Positions 11,487-23,568 of a stretch of 64,000 bases of DNA are shown in pieces (within the stretch, counting starts at the first letter, position 1; the number at the start of each line of letters is the position of its first letter). Below the pieces are notes generated by a model, which was not told the origin of the DNA, ran no database searches, and saw nothing but the letters and a program-made list of their open reading frames with translations. The translations under genes were made by a program, and so were the position numbers. Source of the stretch: Thinopyrum elongatum. Its lineage: Eukaryota; Streptophyta; Magnoliopsida; Poales; Poaceae. The stretch is taken from NCBI GenBank assembly GCA_011799875.1, contig CM022303.1, forward strand, positions 217,092,255 to 217,156,254. Direction: 5' to 3'.

Positions 11487-13570
11487 GAAACCAGAAAAGA
11501 AAACTGAAAACAGAAAAACAGGAAACTAGATAAAAAGAAAAAAAAAGACCTAACTACATTGTGCACTTACTGGCCCAGTGCTACAGTGGCTTTTCAGCCA
11601 GCCCAGCCCGTCCCCATCGTCTGCCTCCCCGTGTCACCACTGGGCACCATCGCCGATGCCGCGGCCGCGCGATGCTCGCCACCGCGACGAACCCTGCGTC
11701 TCTGGAGGGGATAAGGAAGCCCCATGAGCCCCCCATGCTAACCCTAGTCCCCATTCACCCTCCTCGCACGCCCTCTCCCTCTGTGATCTCGCGCACCCGA
11801 GCGTGTCTGCCGGCATGCCATCGCCATGCCCGCGGCCACTGGCCACCCCGAGCCACAAGAAGGTGTCCAGGAGCTCCAGCGTGGTCGTCCTCATCGTCCT
11901 CGCCACCGGATCGGAGCTGGAAGGCCATCGCCGCGTCGCCCGCGTTGATATTCCTCGCCATGGCCACCGCGGCACCACCGCTTCGATTCGCCGTCCCCCT
12001 CGCTCCGTGACCTCGCCGGGCCTTTCAAGCGCCCCTCGGTGAGCTCCCCGTCGAACCCCCCCCCCCTCTCCCCTACCTCGTTATCGCCCCCCTAGCTACC
12101 CTCCGCCGCACCCGCGAGCTCACCGCCGCCTGCTCCATCGCCGCTATAGCTAGGGCCGCCGTTGTTCGAGCATGAGTACTTCAACGTGCTCCTGGCACTT
12201 CCAGGAGGCCGTTGAACTCTCCAGCTACTCTCCCCATGCCCTCTTTCAATGAAACCGAGCTCACTCGAGATAGCCGCCGCTCCACCTCGTCGTCGGCGTC
12301 GTTTCCCACCATCTCAATTGCCCTAACCGACGCCATTCGATGCGGCTCGTTCTCCGCATTCGAACGAGCCCTTCCCCGCACCAAATGGTGGCCGAGAGGT
12401 GATTTCCGCGTTGCTCCGCCATGTCTGTGGTCGCCGGAACTTCGCCGCCGATGCGCCACTGCGGAGACGCCGGCCGGGCCCACTCGCCAGGCTGTTTAGC
12501 CGCTAACTAGCCCCTAATCACCCATTGACATGTGGGGCCCATGTACTATAGCGATTAGTATTAGGGTTAATTAACTAAACTGCTAAATACTCACTGACAG
12601 GCTGGGCCCACATCTTAATTAGAGCAATTAAATTAGCCTAACTACTATTAAGATAACCAGAGACTGACCACTGGGTCCCACCGGACCCAATTGACTGGTC
12701 AACCAGCTGACTGGACCAGTCCAGTCACTGACTGGTGGGTCCAGTGGGCCCCCTTTGACTAGTCAAGCCCCCAGTCAATGGTGACACCATGATTGTGTCA
12801 TGATGACGTCATTTTACTTTTCTGGCAATTTCTGTTAATTCAAATAAATCAGAAATACTTTAAAACTTTGATAAATCACAGAAAATTAACCGTAGCTCGG
12901 ATGGAAAAGATTTATATATGAGAAACGATCAGAAAAACGAGACGAATCCGAATATGCCCTCCTCATACCCGTCACATGCCTCTAGCATGATGAACATGGA
13001 ACTTTCCCTCTGGTTCATCTGACCGATAATTTCCCAGAGCTGGTAAAATACCTCCGGATGTTTTCCCGCTCCGTCTGCAACGTGTAGCCCTTCCTTAGAT
13101 CTCCCCTAGCACCGCATATCTGCCTTGTTATGTTTTGTGATGCTTTGATTGTCTTGTTATTTATTGTTTCTTCCCCCTTTTCCATCCGGTAGACCCCGAG
13201 ACCGATGATGACCCAATGATCGTCTACCTCGTCGAAGACCCGTTGGTGTTTGCAAAGCAACCAGGCAAGCACCCCCTTTTTGAGCATGCCCATGTCGCCT
13301 ATTCTCTTCTCTCTTGTGCTTGCATTAGAATTGCTGTTGCTACTGCTTTACCTGTTCTGATGCATGACCTGATTTTGTAACCTGCTTTTGATAATTACCT
13401 GCTTATCCTAAACTGCTTAGTATAGGCTGGTTAGAGACCCACCAGAGACCCAGCTTTGTTCCAAGTTTCCCCCACTGGATTATCGGAAGACTCGACAACT
13501 AGACCCCGGCACCACACATCACCCCCCCCCCCCCCCTAGTTGTACAACACTGCAGCATTACTATCGAGTG

Positions 13571-13774
13571 CCGAGGGTGATACCTCGTTTAGCACTTCTG
13601 ATGTTAACTCTGTAGAGTAGCTATTCGGTCGTGGTCATCGAGGGTGATTCCTCCTTCGCCACTTCCGATAACGACGCCGTCGTGCAACACGTCAAGTGTG
13701 AACCTCGAGGGTGATTCCTCCTAAGTTCACCTTGATGACTACATCATGTGGGATCCGTCGAGGGTGATTCCTCA
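13571..13774 (+). repeat. Four diverged repeats around CGAGGGTGATTCCTC
   Basis: The core GAGGGTGATTCCTC (one copy GATACCTC) starts near 13571, 13639, 13705 and 13759, giving spacings of about 68, 66 and 54 bp. It is a short, diverged tandem array inside LTR 2 and may be part of its promoter or leader. Confidence 0.7.
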
Positions 13775-14832
13775 GGTTTTCCCCCTGGTGTTTGGACACA
13801 CAGTTACTATGACTTTGACCATGAACCATGATAAAGTCGGGTCGGCCCTAAGGGGTACCTGCGCGAGCTTGTGATGCGATTGATGTGTAGTCGGGTGACC
13901 AGAGAGAGTACCCGCGAGATAATTATGAGGCGTGGCCGGGCATTCTTAGCCCTTGCCGCAAGTCCTCGAGATGGGGCGACGGGGTCACATCGATTGTGAG
14001 TCTCTGCTCGTTATTGCGCGCTCCTAATTCACTAACGGTTTGGATATTTGATCCGAGTAGGCCTTTGGCCTGATAGCACTAACCATCACATGGGAACAGT
14101 TATGGGCACTCAGCGTCGTGGCATCAGCCGAAGCTTACTGGACGTCAGCAAGGAGCGGCACACGCCGGGTTGGACCGCGTTAAGCAACCGCCTTCATAGT
14201 GTGGGTTGCTAGGTCTGCTCTCGGCCGTGAACGTAATGTGCAGGAGCGCTTAGGGCGAGGGGCCCAGCCCCCTGGGCGCATAGGTTTAGTCCGGCGTGCT
14301 GACCGCTCCGTTAATCCTAAGTAGGGTTGCGACGTATCGTTTGGCCGAGGCCGGGCATGACCCAGGAAAGTGTGTCCGGCCGGAGTTAATCGAGTGTGGT
14401 GGGTAAGTTGGTGCACCCCTGCAGGGAAGAACTAATCTATGCATAGCCGATCCTCGGTAACGGACGCTCGGAGTTGTATCCCGGTCGATACAACTAGAAC
14501 TGGATACTGGTGATGAGAATTGGATAGTAGGGCTCTGGGATTTCTTTCTCATAGGGAGTCAAGAAAGGATCTCTGGCCGAGGTTGATACTTAATGTTACT
14601 ACTACTTTATGTTGTACTAATCTACACTCTTCTATTGCTGCAAGACCGCTGAAGATGCTAGTCTTCGACAGGACTAGGCCTTCTCTATATTCTGGTATTT
14701 CTGCAGCCCAGTCCACATAAACAACCCTTCTTTGATAATGTTGCATATGTAGTGTAGATCCTTGCTTGCTGAGTACTTCGGATGAGTACTCACGGTTGCT
14801 TTGCTTCCTCTTTTTCCCCATTTATCCTTTTG

Positions 14833-14937
14833 ATGCAACCAGACGACAGAGCCCCGGAGTCCGCTGCCCCCGCCGACGACTACTACTACCACCCCGAGGG
14901 TGGTTACTACTACGAGCTTGCCGACGACCAGGAGTAG
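14833..14937 (+). CDS. 34-codon acidic, tyrosine-rich small ORF inside LTR 2
   Basis: An ATG at 14833 opens 34 codons ending with TAG at 14935-14937. The product is unusually structured for a chance ORF: an Asp/Glu/Pro/Ala-rich start, then two clusters of three tyrosines (DDYYY and GGYYYEL) and an acidic end. It lies late in the LTR, before the polyadenylation-like signal. I do not recognise a function, and it could be chance low-complexity sequence. No neighbouring coding region shares its frame. Confidence 0.3.
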   Translation: MQPDDRAPESAAPADDYYYHPEGGYYYELADDQE

Positions 14938-15239
14938 GATCGGAGGGTCCCAGGCAGGAGGCCTGCGCCTTTTCGATCGTAGCTTTTGTTTTACCCCGCC
15001 TTTGTAAGGGCTTATCTGTTTCTGTTTCATATCTGTACTCAGATATTTGGTGCTTCCGCTGATGCTTGTATGCGAGCTTATGTATTCGAGCCCTCGAGGC
15101 CCCTGGCTTGTAATATAAAGCTTGTATGACTTTATTTAGGTTTTATAGTTGTGTTGTGATATCTTCAAGTGAGTCCTTTAGGCTTGATCATGCGCATTTG
15201 CATGTATGATTAGTGCACGATTAAGCCGGCGGCGTCACA

Positions 15240-16335
15240 ACGATATCCAGGCAATGATCATTATATAGGCATCATGTCCAAGATTAGTAGATCAAAATGA
15301 TTATGCATCTACTACTATTACTCCACACATCGACCGCTATCCAACATGCATCTAGTGTATTAAGTTCATGGAGAAATGGAGTAATGCAATAAGAATGGTT
15401 ACATGATGTAGACCAGATCTATTCATGTAGGAATAGACCCCATCTTGTTATCCTTAATAGCAACAATACATGCGTGCCTCGCTGCCCCTTCTGTCACTGG
15501 GAGAGGACACCGCAAGATCGAACCCTTCACAAAGCACCTCTTCCCATGGCAAGAAAAATCGATCTAGTTGGCCTAACTAAACCAAATATTCGAAGAAGAA
15601 ATACGAGGCTATAAGTAATCATGCATAAAAGAGATCAAAGAAAGCTCAAATAACTTTCATGGATATAGATCTGATCATAAACTCAAACTTCATCAGATCA
15701 CAACAAATACACTGCAAAAGGTCATTACATCAAATAGATCTCCAAGAGACCATTGTATTGAGAAGAAAAAGGAGAGAGCAAGCACTAGTTACTGCCTACG
15801 GACCCGTAGGTCTATGGTGGACTACTCACGCATCATCAAAGAGGCACCAATGAGGATGATGAACCCCTCTGTGGTGGTGTAGATTGGATCTCATGGTTCT
15901 GGAACTTGCGGCGGCTGGAATTGTGTTTTGTCTGCTCCCCTAGGGTTTTTGGAATTTCTGGGGATTTCTAGAGCTGAGAGGTGGTGGAGGAGACCCCCGT
16001 GGGCGCCACAACCCATTAGGGCGCGCCAGGGGTCTCTGGCGCGCCCTAGTGTCTTGTGGGCCCCACGGGCCTCCCCTAGGTGCTTCCTTGGCTCCCAAAT
16101 TGTCTTCTAGTCAAAAAATCTCCAAAAAGTTTTGCTGCGTTTGGACTCTGTTTGGTACTGACGTTCTACGAAGTAAAAAACAAGCAAAAAACAACAACTG
16201 GCACTAGGCACTATGTCAATAGGTTAGTCCCAAAAAAAGATATAAAGTTGCTACAAAATGATTGTAAAACATCCAAGAATGATAATGTAACAACATGGAA
16301 CAATCAAGAATTATAGATACGTCGGAGTCGTATCA
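15240..16335 (-). mobile_element. TGATACG-type LTR, minus strand, interrupted at left
   Basis: Read on the minus strand it begins TGATACGACTCCGACGTATC at 16335 and runs parallel to the solo LTR at 19964-21538. At the left it breaks at ACGATATC, equivalent to about 20407 in that copy, so some 440 bp of its 3' end are displaced to the far side of LTR 2 (outside the window). The bases ACGAT at 15240-15244 would be the target duplication of LTR 2. CTACA follows at 16336-16340 and would be its own duplication, but the partner is outside the window. Confidence 0.85.
16017..16048. repeat. Perfect 13-bp inverted repeat, 6-bp loop
   Basis: TAGGGCGCGCCAG at 16017-16029 and its exact reverse complement at 16036-16048 surround a 6-base spacer. 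It would form a very stable, GC-rich stem in RNA from this LTR. The sister LTR has a related but imperfect GGGCGC-rich stretch near 21225-21245. Confidence 0.9.
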
Positions 16336-18539
16336 CTACACTTGAGCCACTGGCTTCAATCATTGTACATACTTATATCATGTATATATATTTTTTATGA
16401 TCAAATATAATAAAGCCGGCATAACCGAAACTCGGGGCCTCTGTCGTTTCGTCTCATATATTGGGCATGAGTCTTTTATTTGTTGATCATAGGTCACTTG
16501 GGGGCTTCCAACTCACCGAGTTTAGATTTCTCACCCTCTTTACCCGGCAAAAATGCCACAATATATTGGTTAAACCTGCCTGTCTGCTTGATGCTACTCC
16601 GAAAAGGTGACCCGTCGTACTCTTGACAAGTCAATCTTTATGACGCCGAACTTGTCAAGGTAAAAATGGCGGCTTAAGTCACGTGAGAGCCGGCTTACAG
16701 AAAGCAAGGATAAACCAAGGCTATCATGCCAGCTTCACTGAATCAAGACTTGAGCCTCGAAAGCCAGTCTTTTTGTTGAGCCTCGAAAGCCAATTTATAC
16801 TTCATCAAATATACATATGGATATTGTTTATTTCTATTTTTTTCAGGAATTTCTTATGACTATAAGTCTCCGGGTCAAAAGAACTCCAGATTATTTGTGA
16901 TAAGCATTGAGCTTTCATCGACCATGAGTCGCCGGATTATCAATCCGTAGTTGCTTTTCAAACGGCTATAAGTCGCTGGTAGATAAATCATCGAGTTATT
17001 TCACAACATTTTTAACATGGTGGAATTTTCTGCAGATATCAGAGATTTATGAATTTATAAGTCGCTACAGGCGCCTTATCAGACGTAAGTACAAGCAATG
17101 GCTGTATGATATTCAAAACAGGCCATCCAAGATGGATTACCAAAATGCATTGGTCTACAGTTCATCACCAAATTGATGTTTGATCAATAGTTAAACATGC
17201 ACGAAGGCACGAAAGAGCAGCCAAGTGTTTCAGCTAAGCCTATTACAAGGCTCCATCTGAGCTCAAAATATTCGATCAAGTTTTTGAAGAGTATAAACTA
17301 CTCCTGTAAACCGGCTTCTGTGTCGTCCGGGTTGCTCCCCTCCAGGTCAGCTTCTTGATGGCCCCTTGTAGATGACGCCTTCGGGTTATCCCGCGTCGAC
17401 TCTTCAGCTTCTTGACTCTTCTGAAAGTTGTCCATATTCCAGTTGACATCCGTTAAAGCTTGGAAGACGGCTTCGTCATGCAAGATAGGAGACGGGTCAA
17501 CATCAGGTACAAAGAGAAGCTTACGTCGTTGTGGATTCAAGTCAAAAGATCTCAGTATTGGTGGCGGAATTCGTGTGTTGCTACCATCATAAGCCGGCTA
17601 ATATTCTTCAATTCCATTTCCGCGACAAACTGACTCGCCAGTGCTCGGGTCTCCTTCACACAACAGGCGTAATCAGCTTGAGAAAAGTCAGTCCCATCAT
17701 CTTTGTACTGCGGGAACCCGCCGGCCATTTCCAAAGGGTCTAATTCTAGTGCATATACCATAGCCCGGCTCAGCGCGATCATTGCTCCTGCACGGGCGGC
17801 TGACCTCTTCAGTTCTTCGACTTGCTTCAGGATGGTTGATAGTCACTTCAACACATATCATACGAATTGCGGCGGGTCATTTTCGCCCATTACAGTTCTG
17901 AGGGTATGCATGCTTCCAGCATAAAATTGCTCTACGAGGGAGTACACAACCTTCAGCTTCATTAAGTTATCTTGGAGGTTGCGAGTTCTATCACCTGCAA
18001 CAAATTGCAATGTGTGAGCTGCCAGGCGAGTTATTGCCTATACATGACTCGCCAGGCGAGTTATTACTCATCTATGACTTGTTAGGCGATTTTTTTACAA
18101 GAACTTAAGGGTTTTCTTACCAAATATGGCCTGGGTCATTTGGGAGATATGGTGCTTTAACCCGGCTAGCTCTTCAGTAACCGGTGCCAATTGGCCTTCT
18201 GCGGCTTCTGCATGCTTGATCAGGGCGGCTTTTTCAGTCTCAAAGTACTTCTTTTCTGTCTCAAAGCCCGCCTTGATTTTCTCCAGCTCTTCTAACGAAG
18301 ATTGCAGGATAGATTCAGCCTTGGCTCTTAGAGCTTGTTCAGACCCCAGTTCTTTTTTCAAGCCGGTCAAATTTGACTCGGCTGTATTCAAAGCTTCCTA
18401 TAAGATAGAGACGTCATTCGATTATAATTTTTTAATCAAGCGGGCAACAATGACTAACCCGGTATTTGGGAGCTATGACAAGCAAATTCAATTTATTCTT
18501 GAAGTCCCAAGCAGATTGCAAGCAATATGCTTAGCACTT

Positions 18540-18930
18540 GGGGGCTAATGCATGTCATTTTTTCTTTTTCTTAATGACATAAGAAGACCCGACTCAGTTC
18601 ATACAAATGAGTCAGCTCTTGGGGGCTACAGGTTATCTTTTCAAAGTTTATCTGGAAGACCCGACTCATCCCAGAATGATGAGTCGGCCCTTGGGGGCTA
18701 CCAGGCATTTCTCTAAACATTTTTTTCTACTTGAAGAACCAGCTCATCATTGGCATGTTAACCCGGCCCTTGGGGACTACCTGATGTTTTTGTTAACAAG
18801 ATCTATATTTGAAGAACCGGCTTATCATTAGCTTGATAACCCGGCCTGTGGGGGCTACATTACGAGATCTCCAGATTTTACATATAAGTCTTAAACAAAC
18901 TCATGATTTCTTATGTTCAAGACTTGGGGG
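18540..18930. repeat. Six diverged repeats ending CTTGGGGGCTAC, period about 75-80 bp
   Basis: The phrase TTGGGGGCTA occurs near 18539, 18620, 18692, 18770, 18850 and 18924 (some copies with one change). Each copy also holds a small inverted pair such as GACTCATC...GATGAGTC. It is a tandem array lying between exons of the minus-strand gene. Confidence 0.8.
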
Positions 18931-19963
18931 CTACACAAGGATGTATGGTATGGGAGAAGATTGATCATACCTCATATTTTCTCTTCATCATGTTAACCGT
19001 ACTGGCTTCCATGTCTCAACTTATGGAGAGGCGGCTCAGATAGCCTGCATGCAGCTCATCCGCACTGAAATCCTCATAGCTTGGCAGTTCAAGTTTTGAC
19101 TTTCCCTTCTCAGATAAGGGTGTTTCATCTTTTGCCGTAAGCTTGGTCAGTACATTGGAGACCTCTGGGGCTTTGTGAGCCTCCCAAGTAATAACAATCT
19201 CATCATTATTCTTTTCATGAGAAGGAACATCTTTAGTCGCTTTAGTAGGGCTTGAAACTTGAGCCGGACTTGGTGGGTTAAGATTATCCGCCGAGTTGTG
19301 AAGGTCAGCCTGGGCGTCCATTGCTTCAGTGGTCACTGGTTCAATTTCTGGGGGTGGCGATCATCAAGACGATCTTCTAGAGTCTCATTATGAGTCTCAG
19401 GGATCACCAAGTTTGGGTCTTCTGGCTCTGGAATTTCAGCTATTGTTGATGACTCGCCAACTTTTCTCTTCTTGGATTTAGCTTTGGCTCTGCGATTAAG
19501 ATGACATATTCAAAAAACATGCAATAGTGATCATGACAAGCCGCCAACAGTTGATAAAATTATTTACCCCAGATTTATGATCAAAGCCGGTAGCTGAGTA
19601 GCGGACGAGTCCCCTGAGGATGGCGGCGACTCCTGATAATTGGAATCAGAGGGATTAAGAGGTTGCTTAATAAGGCCGGCTCATGGAAGAGAAGAAGTTG
19701 GACTATGTGGCACCTCATTGTGTCACTTGCAAGCGGATGGTTCATTGGATAAGCCGGCCAGGAGCTCTCCAGAGCCGCTCCGAGTTTGGCGCCTTGATTC
19801 ATGCTGGGTTTTCTTCAAAATAAAGTTTGGATCCAAATGAGCATCTGGATGGGAAAATCTTACTTTCCGAATGACCCGCCTAGTGTTCTTGGGAGGCAAG
19901 GGTTCTGGAGCGGAAGAGATAGAAATAACCTCAGCGTCATCAGCCCGGCTTGTTGCGGCATCA

Positions 19964-21538
19964 TGCTACTTCTTGAGCTTGCGTTTGTTTTTCCCTTGAA
20001 GAGGAAAGGGTGATGCAGCAAGGTAGAGATAAGTATTTCCCTCAATTGAGAAACAAGGTATCAATCCAGTAGGAGGAACAAGCAAGTCTACAATAGATGC
20101 ACCTGCACAAACAATCAAACACTTGCACCCACACGATAAAGGGGTTGTCAATCCCTTCACGGTTACTTGCAAGGATGAGATATAATAGAGATAGATATAA
20201 ACCATAACTAAAAGGTAAAATAAAGTAAATATAAATAAATTGCAGCAAGGTATTTTTAGGTTTTTGGTTTTATAGATCAGAAAATATATAATGGAAAATA
20301 GACCCGTGGGCCATAGGTTTCACTAGAGGCTTCTCTCTTGAAAGAAAACATACGGTGGGTGAACAAAATACTATTGAGCAATTGATAGAAAAGCGCATAG
20401 TTATGACGATATCTAAGGCAATGATCATGAATATAGGCATCACGTCCGTGACAAGTAGACCGAAACGATCCTGCATCTACTACTATTACTCCACACATCG
20501 ACCGACTCCTTCCTGCATCTAGAGTATTAAGTTCATAAGAACAAAGCAATGTTTTAAGTAAGATGACATGATGTAGAGGGATAAACTCAAGCAATATGAT
20601 ATAAAACCCATCTTTTTATCCTTAATGGCAACAATACAATACGTGCCTCTCTACCCCTACTATGTCACTGGGTGAGGACACCGCAAGATTGAACCCATCA
20701 CAAAGCACCTCTCCCATGGCAAGATAGATCAACCTAGTAGGCCAAACCAAATCAATAAATCGAAGAGAAATACAAAGTTATTTAAATCATGCATAAAAGA
20801 GTTCAGAGAAGACTCAACTAATATTTATAGACAATCTGATCATAAACACAATTCATCGGATCTCAAAAAACACACCGCAAAAGAAGATTACATCGGATAG
20901 AACTCCAAGAACATCGAGGAGAACATGGTATTGAAGATCAAAGAGAGAGAAGAAGCCATCTAGCTACTAGCTATGGACCCGTAGGTCTGTGGTAAACAAC
21001 TCACACATCATCGGTAGGGCAGCAAGGTTGATGTAGAGGCCCTCCGTGATCGAATCCCCCTCTCGCAGATCGCCGGAAAAGGCCCCAAGATGGGATCTCA
21101 TGAGAATAGAAGCTTGTGGCGGTGTAAAAGTATTTTTGTGGACGCTTCTGATGTTTGGGGAATATTTGAGAATATATAGAGCTGGAATTAGGGTTAGGGG
21201 ACCTTCGAGGGGCCCACAAGCCAGGGGCGCCCCCCTAGGGCGCGGCCTCAGGGCTTGTGGCCTCCTCGGGACTCTTCTGGCCCTCTCCCAAGTCTCATGG
21301 GTGTCTTCTGGTCCAAGAAAAATCATCGTAAAGTTTTATTCCATTTAGAGTCCGTTTGATATTCCTTTCTGTAAAAGTCAAAAACAAGGAAAAAACAGCA
21401 ACTAGCACTGGGCACTAGGTTAATAGGTTAGTCCCAAAAATGATATAAAATAGTACCAAAATGCATATAAAACGTCCAAGATAGATAATATAATAGCATG
21501 GAACAATAAAAAATTATAGATACGTTGGAGACGTATCA
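19964..21538 (-). mobile_element. Solo LTR of a TGATACG-type retroelement, TSD CATCA
   Basis: On the plus strand it begins TGCTACTTCTTGAGC and ends ACGTATCA, so on the minus strand it runs TGATACG...TAGCA. CATCA is present on both sides (19959-19963 and 21539-21543), a perfect 5-bp target duplication. No internal coding is present, so it is a solo LTR of 1575 bp, the product of recombination between the two LTRs of a full element. It interrupts the Transposase_28-like gene. ORFs inside it are not supported. Confidence 0.93.
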
Positions 21539-23427
21539 CATCACCCTGAGAATAAGAAGCGTCAGCGAGTTCAATAAAAAGACGGCCAAGGGAGTCAAGT
21601 TCTACCTCCGACTGATTATCAGCTATCAGTGACTCGCCCCTAGCTACCGGCTCATTCACAGCAGCAGGTTTATTCCTTCTTTGAGCCGGAGCAGTTTTAG
21701 TCTTGGTCGCCTATGTTTTCCTATTCTTATTCTAGAATGGAGAGTCAGCCTGCATAGTTGAACAAGGTTAACAAGTGAAATACTGAATAAGATAAAGATT
21801 GATAAGCCAGACAAATAGTTATATGTATACTCACTGGAGGAGCGGGGTTAAGTTTGAAGAGCGGTCGCAGCCCCGTCTTGTTGCAGCTCTCTTGAGTCTC
21901 CCCAAGCAATTTCTTCACAATCTTGTTTATCTCATCAGCCTCTATGTTATTAGAACTATACCGTTGAGCATCGTTTGAGTCACTCAACTAATTGCACATC
22001 AAGTCTGGTCAGCGACTCAAGGGTAGGATTCTCCAAGTAACCCGACACCGGGTTAAGTCAACTCCCGTTAGGCCATTGGCCAATAAGGCCCTGAGTTTTG
22101 GATATGCAGAGGCGACTTGAGCATGCTCTTCTGGATCCCGGCTTGGAAGTGCAAAATCAATGGGAAGACGGTTAGGTCTATAACCCGGTAAGGGGTTCTC
22201 ATCAGCTGGGCTGTGTTCTTGCAATAAAACCAAGTCTTGACCCATCCCTTAGGATTACTTGGCAGAGTAACTAGAGGAAAACAGCTGTCTCTCCGTCTCT
22301 GAATCGAGACCCTACCAAGTTCCAGGCTAGGGCCATCAGCACATTCTATCTGACGGTTGATGTAGAAAAACTCCTTGAAGAGGGGGACAGTGGCCTCTAT
22401 TTGCAAATACACTTCACAAAGAACTTGGAATTGGCACAGGTTGGAGATAGAGTTAGGGGCCAGATCTTGAGGATGAAGGTTGAAGAAATTTAAGACGTCC
22501 CAGATTTTTTTTTGGCCCGGGTGGAGAGAAGCCTCTGAGAAGATGATCTGTAAACACCACAACTTCTCCTTCGCCGGCTTGGGGAACATCATCTCCTTCG
22601 GCTGCTCGCTAGCCAATTTCCTCTTGAGCCGATAGAACCCCTTGTTCCATAAAATCATTAAGTACGAGCTGGGAAACTTGGGAAGGCACCCAGTTACAAA
22701 TTGTGGTCTTGGACATGCTGAGCCGCCTAACAAAGGGTTAAGAGCTGCAAAAATATAAATGGCAGGTCATTTATGAAACAACAACTCGCCTGGAAGATTA
22801 TGAAAGACGACAAAATCATTAAAAGAAGAATGAGCCGCTCGAACTGGTGAGCCAGCTTAATAACAGAATAGAACCTAAAACTGAAGAGTTGCAATGATGA
22901 GCCACCAGAAATAGGAAGGCGTCTTGTCCTAGGTCGGAGATTGCTAAATTTTCCGCTAAGTACGAGACTAACAGGTTTCTAATGAAGCACCTGTAATCAT
23001 GGATCTACAGACAGTTTGAAAAGGAAAAATATTACCTAAACCTAAGATGAGCGTCGGAAGGGACTACTGATCTGTTCAAGGAGTATAGGGGAGATCTAGG
23101 GTTCACTAGTGCAAAAATAGTATTAAAGCAAGTTCCGCCATGCTTCTACGAGAAATTCGCAAAAGAATATGGATGAACTCCGCTGAACTCTAATGAACTA
23201 CAGAGGAACTAATGCAGATCTACGAAGGAAGTATTGAGGTGCCTGGCTGTCGCAGGATATGGCAGAGATGCTTGAACCGAAATTCGGCGAGGGCTGGATG
23301 GTGTTGCGGTCCTGGACGAACTGGGGCGGCTGTAGTCCGATATGACGGAGGGCACGAGCTCGAGGAAGAAGAAGAAGCGGTGAGGGCAAGGTAAAAGTGA
23401 AAAGAGCCCCCCCCCCCCCCCCCGTGT

Positions 23428-23438
23428 ATATTTATAAG
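23428..23438 (-). promoter_or_regulatory. TATA box of the minus-strand gene-like unit
   Basis: The minus strand reads CTTATAAATATACAC, directly followed downstream by a long run of G (C on the plus strand at 23407-23423). It lies about 0.7 kb upstream of the ATG at 22716, with leader and probably an intron between. Confidence 0.55.
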
Positions 23439-23568
23439 GCGAAAGGCTAAAGAGATAAAATGACAAGTGCGTAAACCGAGGAGGCGCAGTAACTTTTTAG
23501 GCAAGGTTATGCATCGATTCTCGGGCTGAGTGGATATGCGTTGAGATTTGTTGTGATGTCAGCATAGA

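Larger units (their letters stand above)
11487..15239 (+). mobile_element. 3' part of a second LTR, host of the Tekay insertion
   Basis: This 3.75-kb stretch has no gag-pol coding. It shows LTR character: a GC-rich segment with C-runs (12058, 13522), a run of short repeats, a polyadenylation-like AATATAAAG near 15112 and an end reading GCGTCACA. It then joins, at 15240, directly to the inside of a TGATACG-type LTR. The intact copy at 19964-21538 shows the same ACGATATC point uninterrupted near 20407, so 15239 is an insertion boundary. The 5' part must lie left of the Tekay element, outside the window. Whether it is a solo LTR or the end of a full element cannot be told. Within it, 12500-13020 and 13800-14500 show nothing further that I can support. 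Confidence 0.7.
17298..22716 (-). pseudogene. Transposase_28-like (putative gypsy-type transposon) plus coiled-coil gene
   Basis: The start is the minus-strand ATG at 22716 (MSKTTICNW). After an in-frame TAG and a frameshift in an A-run near 22505, the typical family core appears at about 22480-22210: LHPQDLAPNSISN, FFYINRQIE, LELGRVSIQRRRD and the WFYCK block. A second frame shift comes near 22200. Further exons are at about 21987-21830 (IVKKLLGE...GLRPLF), 21660-21545, then, beyond the solo LTR, 19950-19700, 19500-19016, 18391-18095 (coiled coil, Lys/Glu/Leu-rich), 17782-17552 and 17540-17298 with the stop. Proteins of this kind are annotated in grasses as retrotransposon proteins; their biochemical role is not established. 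It is not functional here. Confidence 0.65.
16341..23568 (-). mobile_element. Minus-strand gene-like retroelement unit, split by a solo LTR
   Basis: On both sides of the solo LTR (19964-21538) the sequence has the same character: minus-strand exons, and introns with recurrent AAGCCGGC and CTTGGGGGCTA phrases. A minus-strand TATA box at 23428-23438 marks the upstream end, and the last exon stops at 17298. Stretches without exons, 16341-17297 and 22740-23420, hold AT-rich intron- or UTR-like sequence only. The outer ends are set by neighbouring insertions, so its own LTRs or termini are not seen. It is probably the internal part of a large retrotransposon derivative. Confidence 0.6.

Noticed and set aside
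11561..12499. ORFs of about 80-150 codons in the GC-rich part of LTR 2
   Set aside because: Composition only (Ala, Pro, Arg, Ser), frames on both strands and no recognisable motif.
20010..20010. LTR boundary at TGATGCAGCAAGG instead of TGCTACTTC for the solo LTR
   Set aside because: Flanks at that point do not match, while the boundary at 19964 gives a perfect CATCA duplication.
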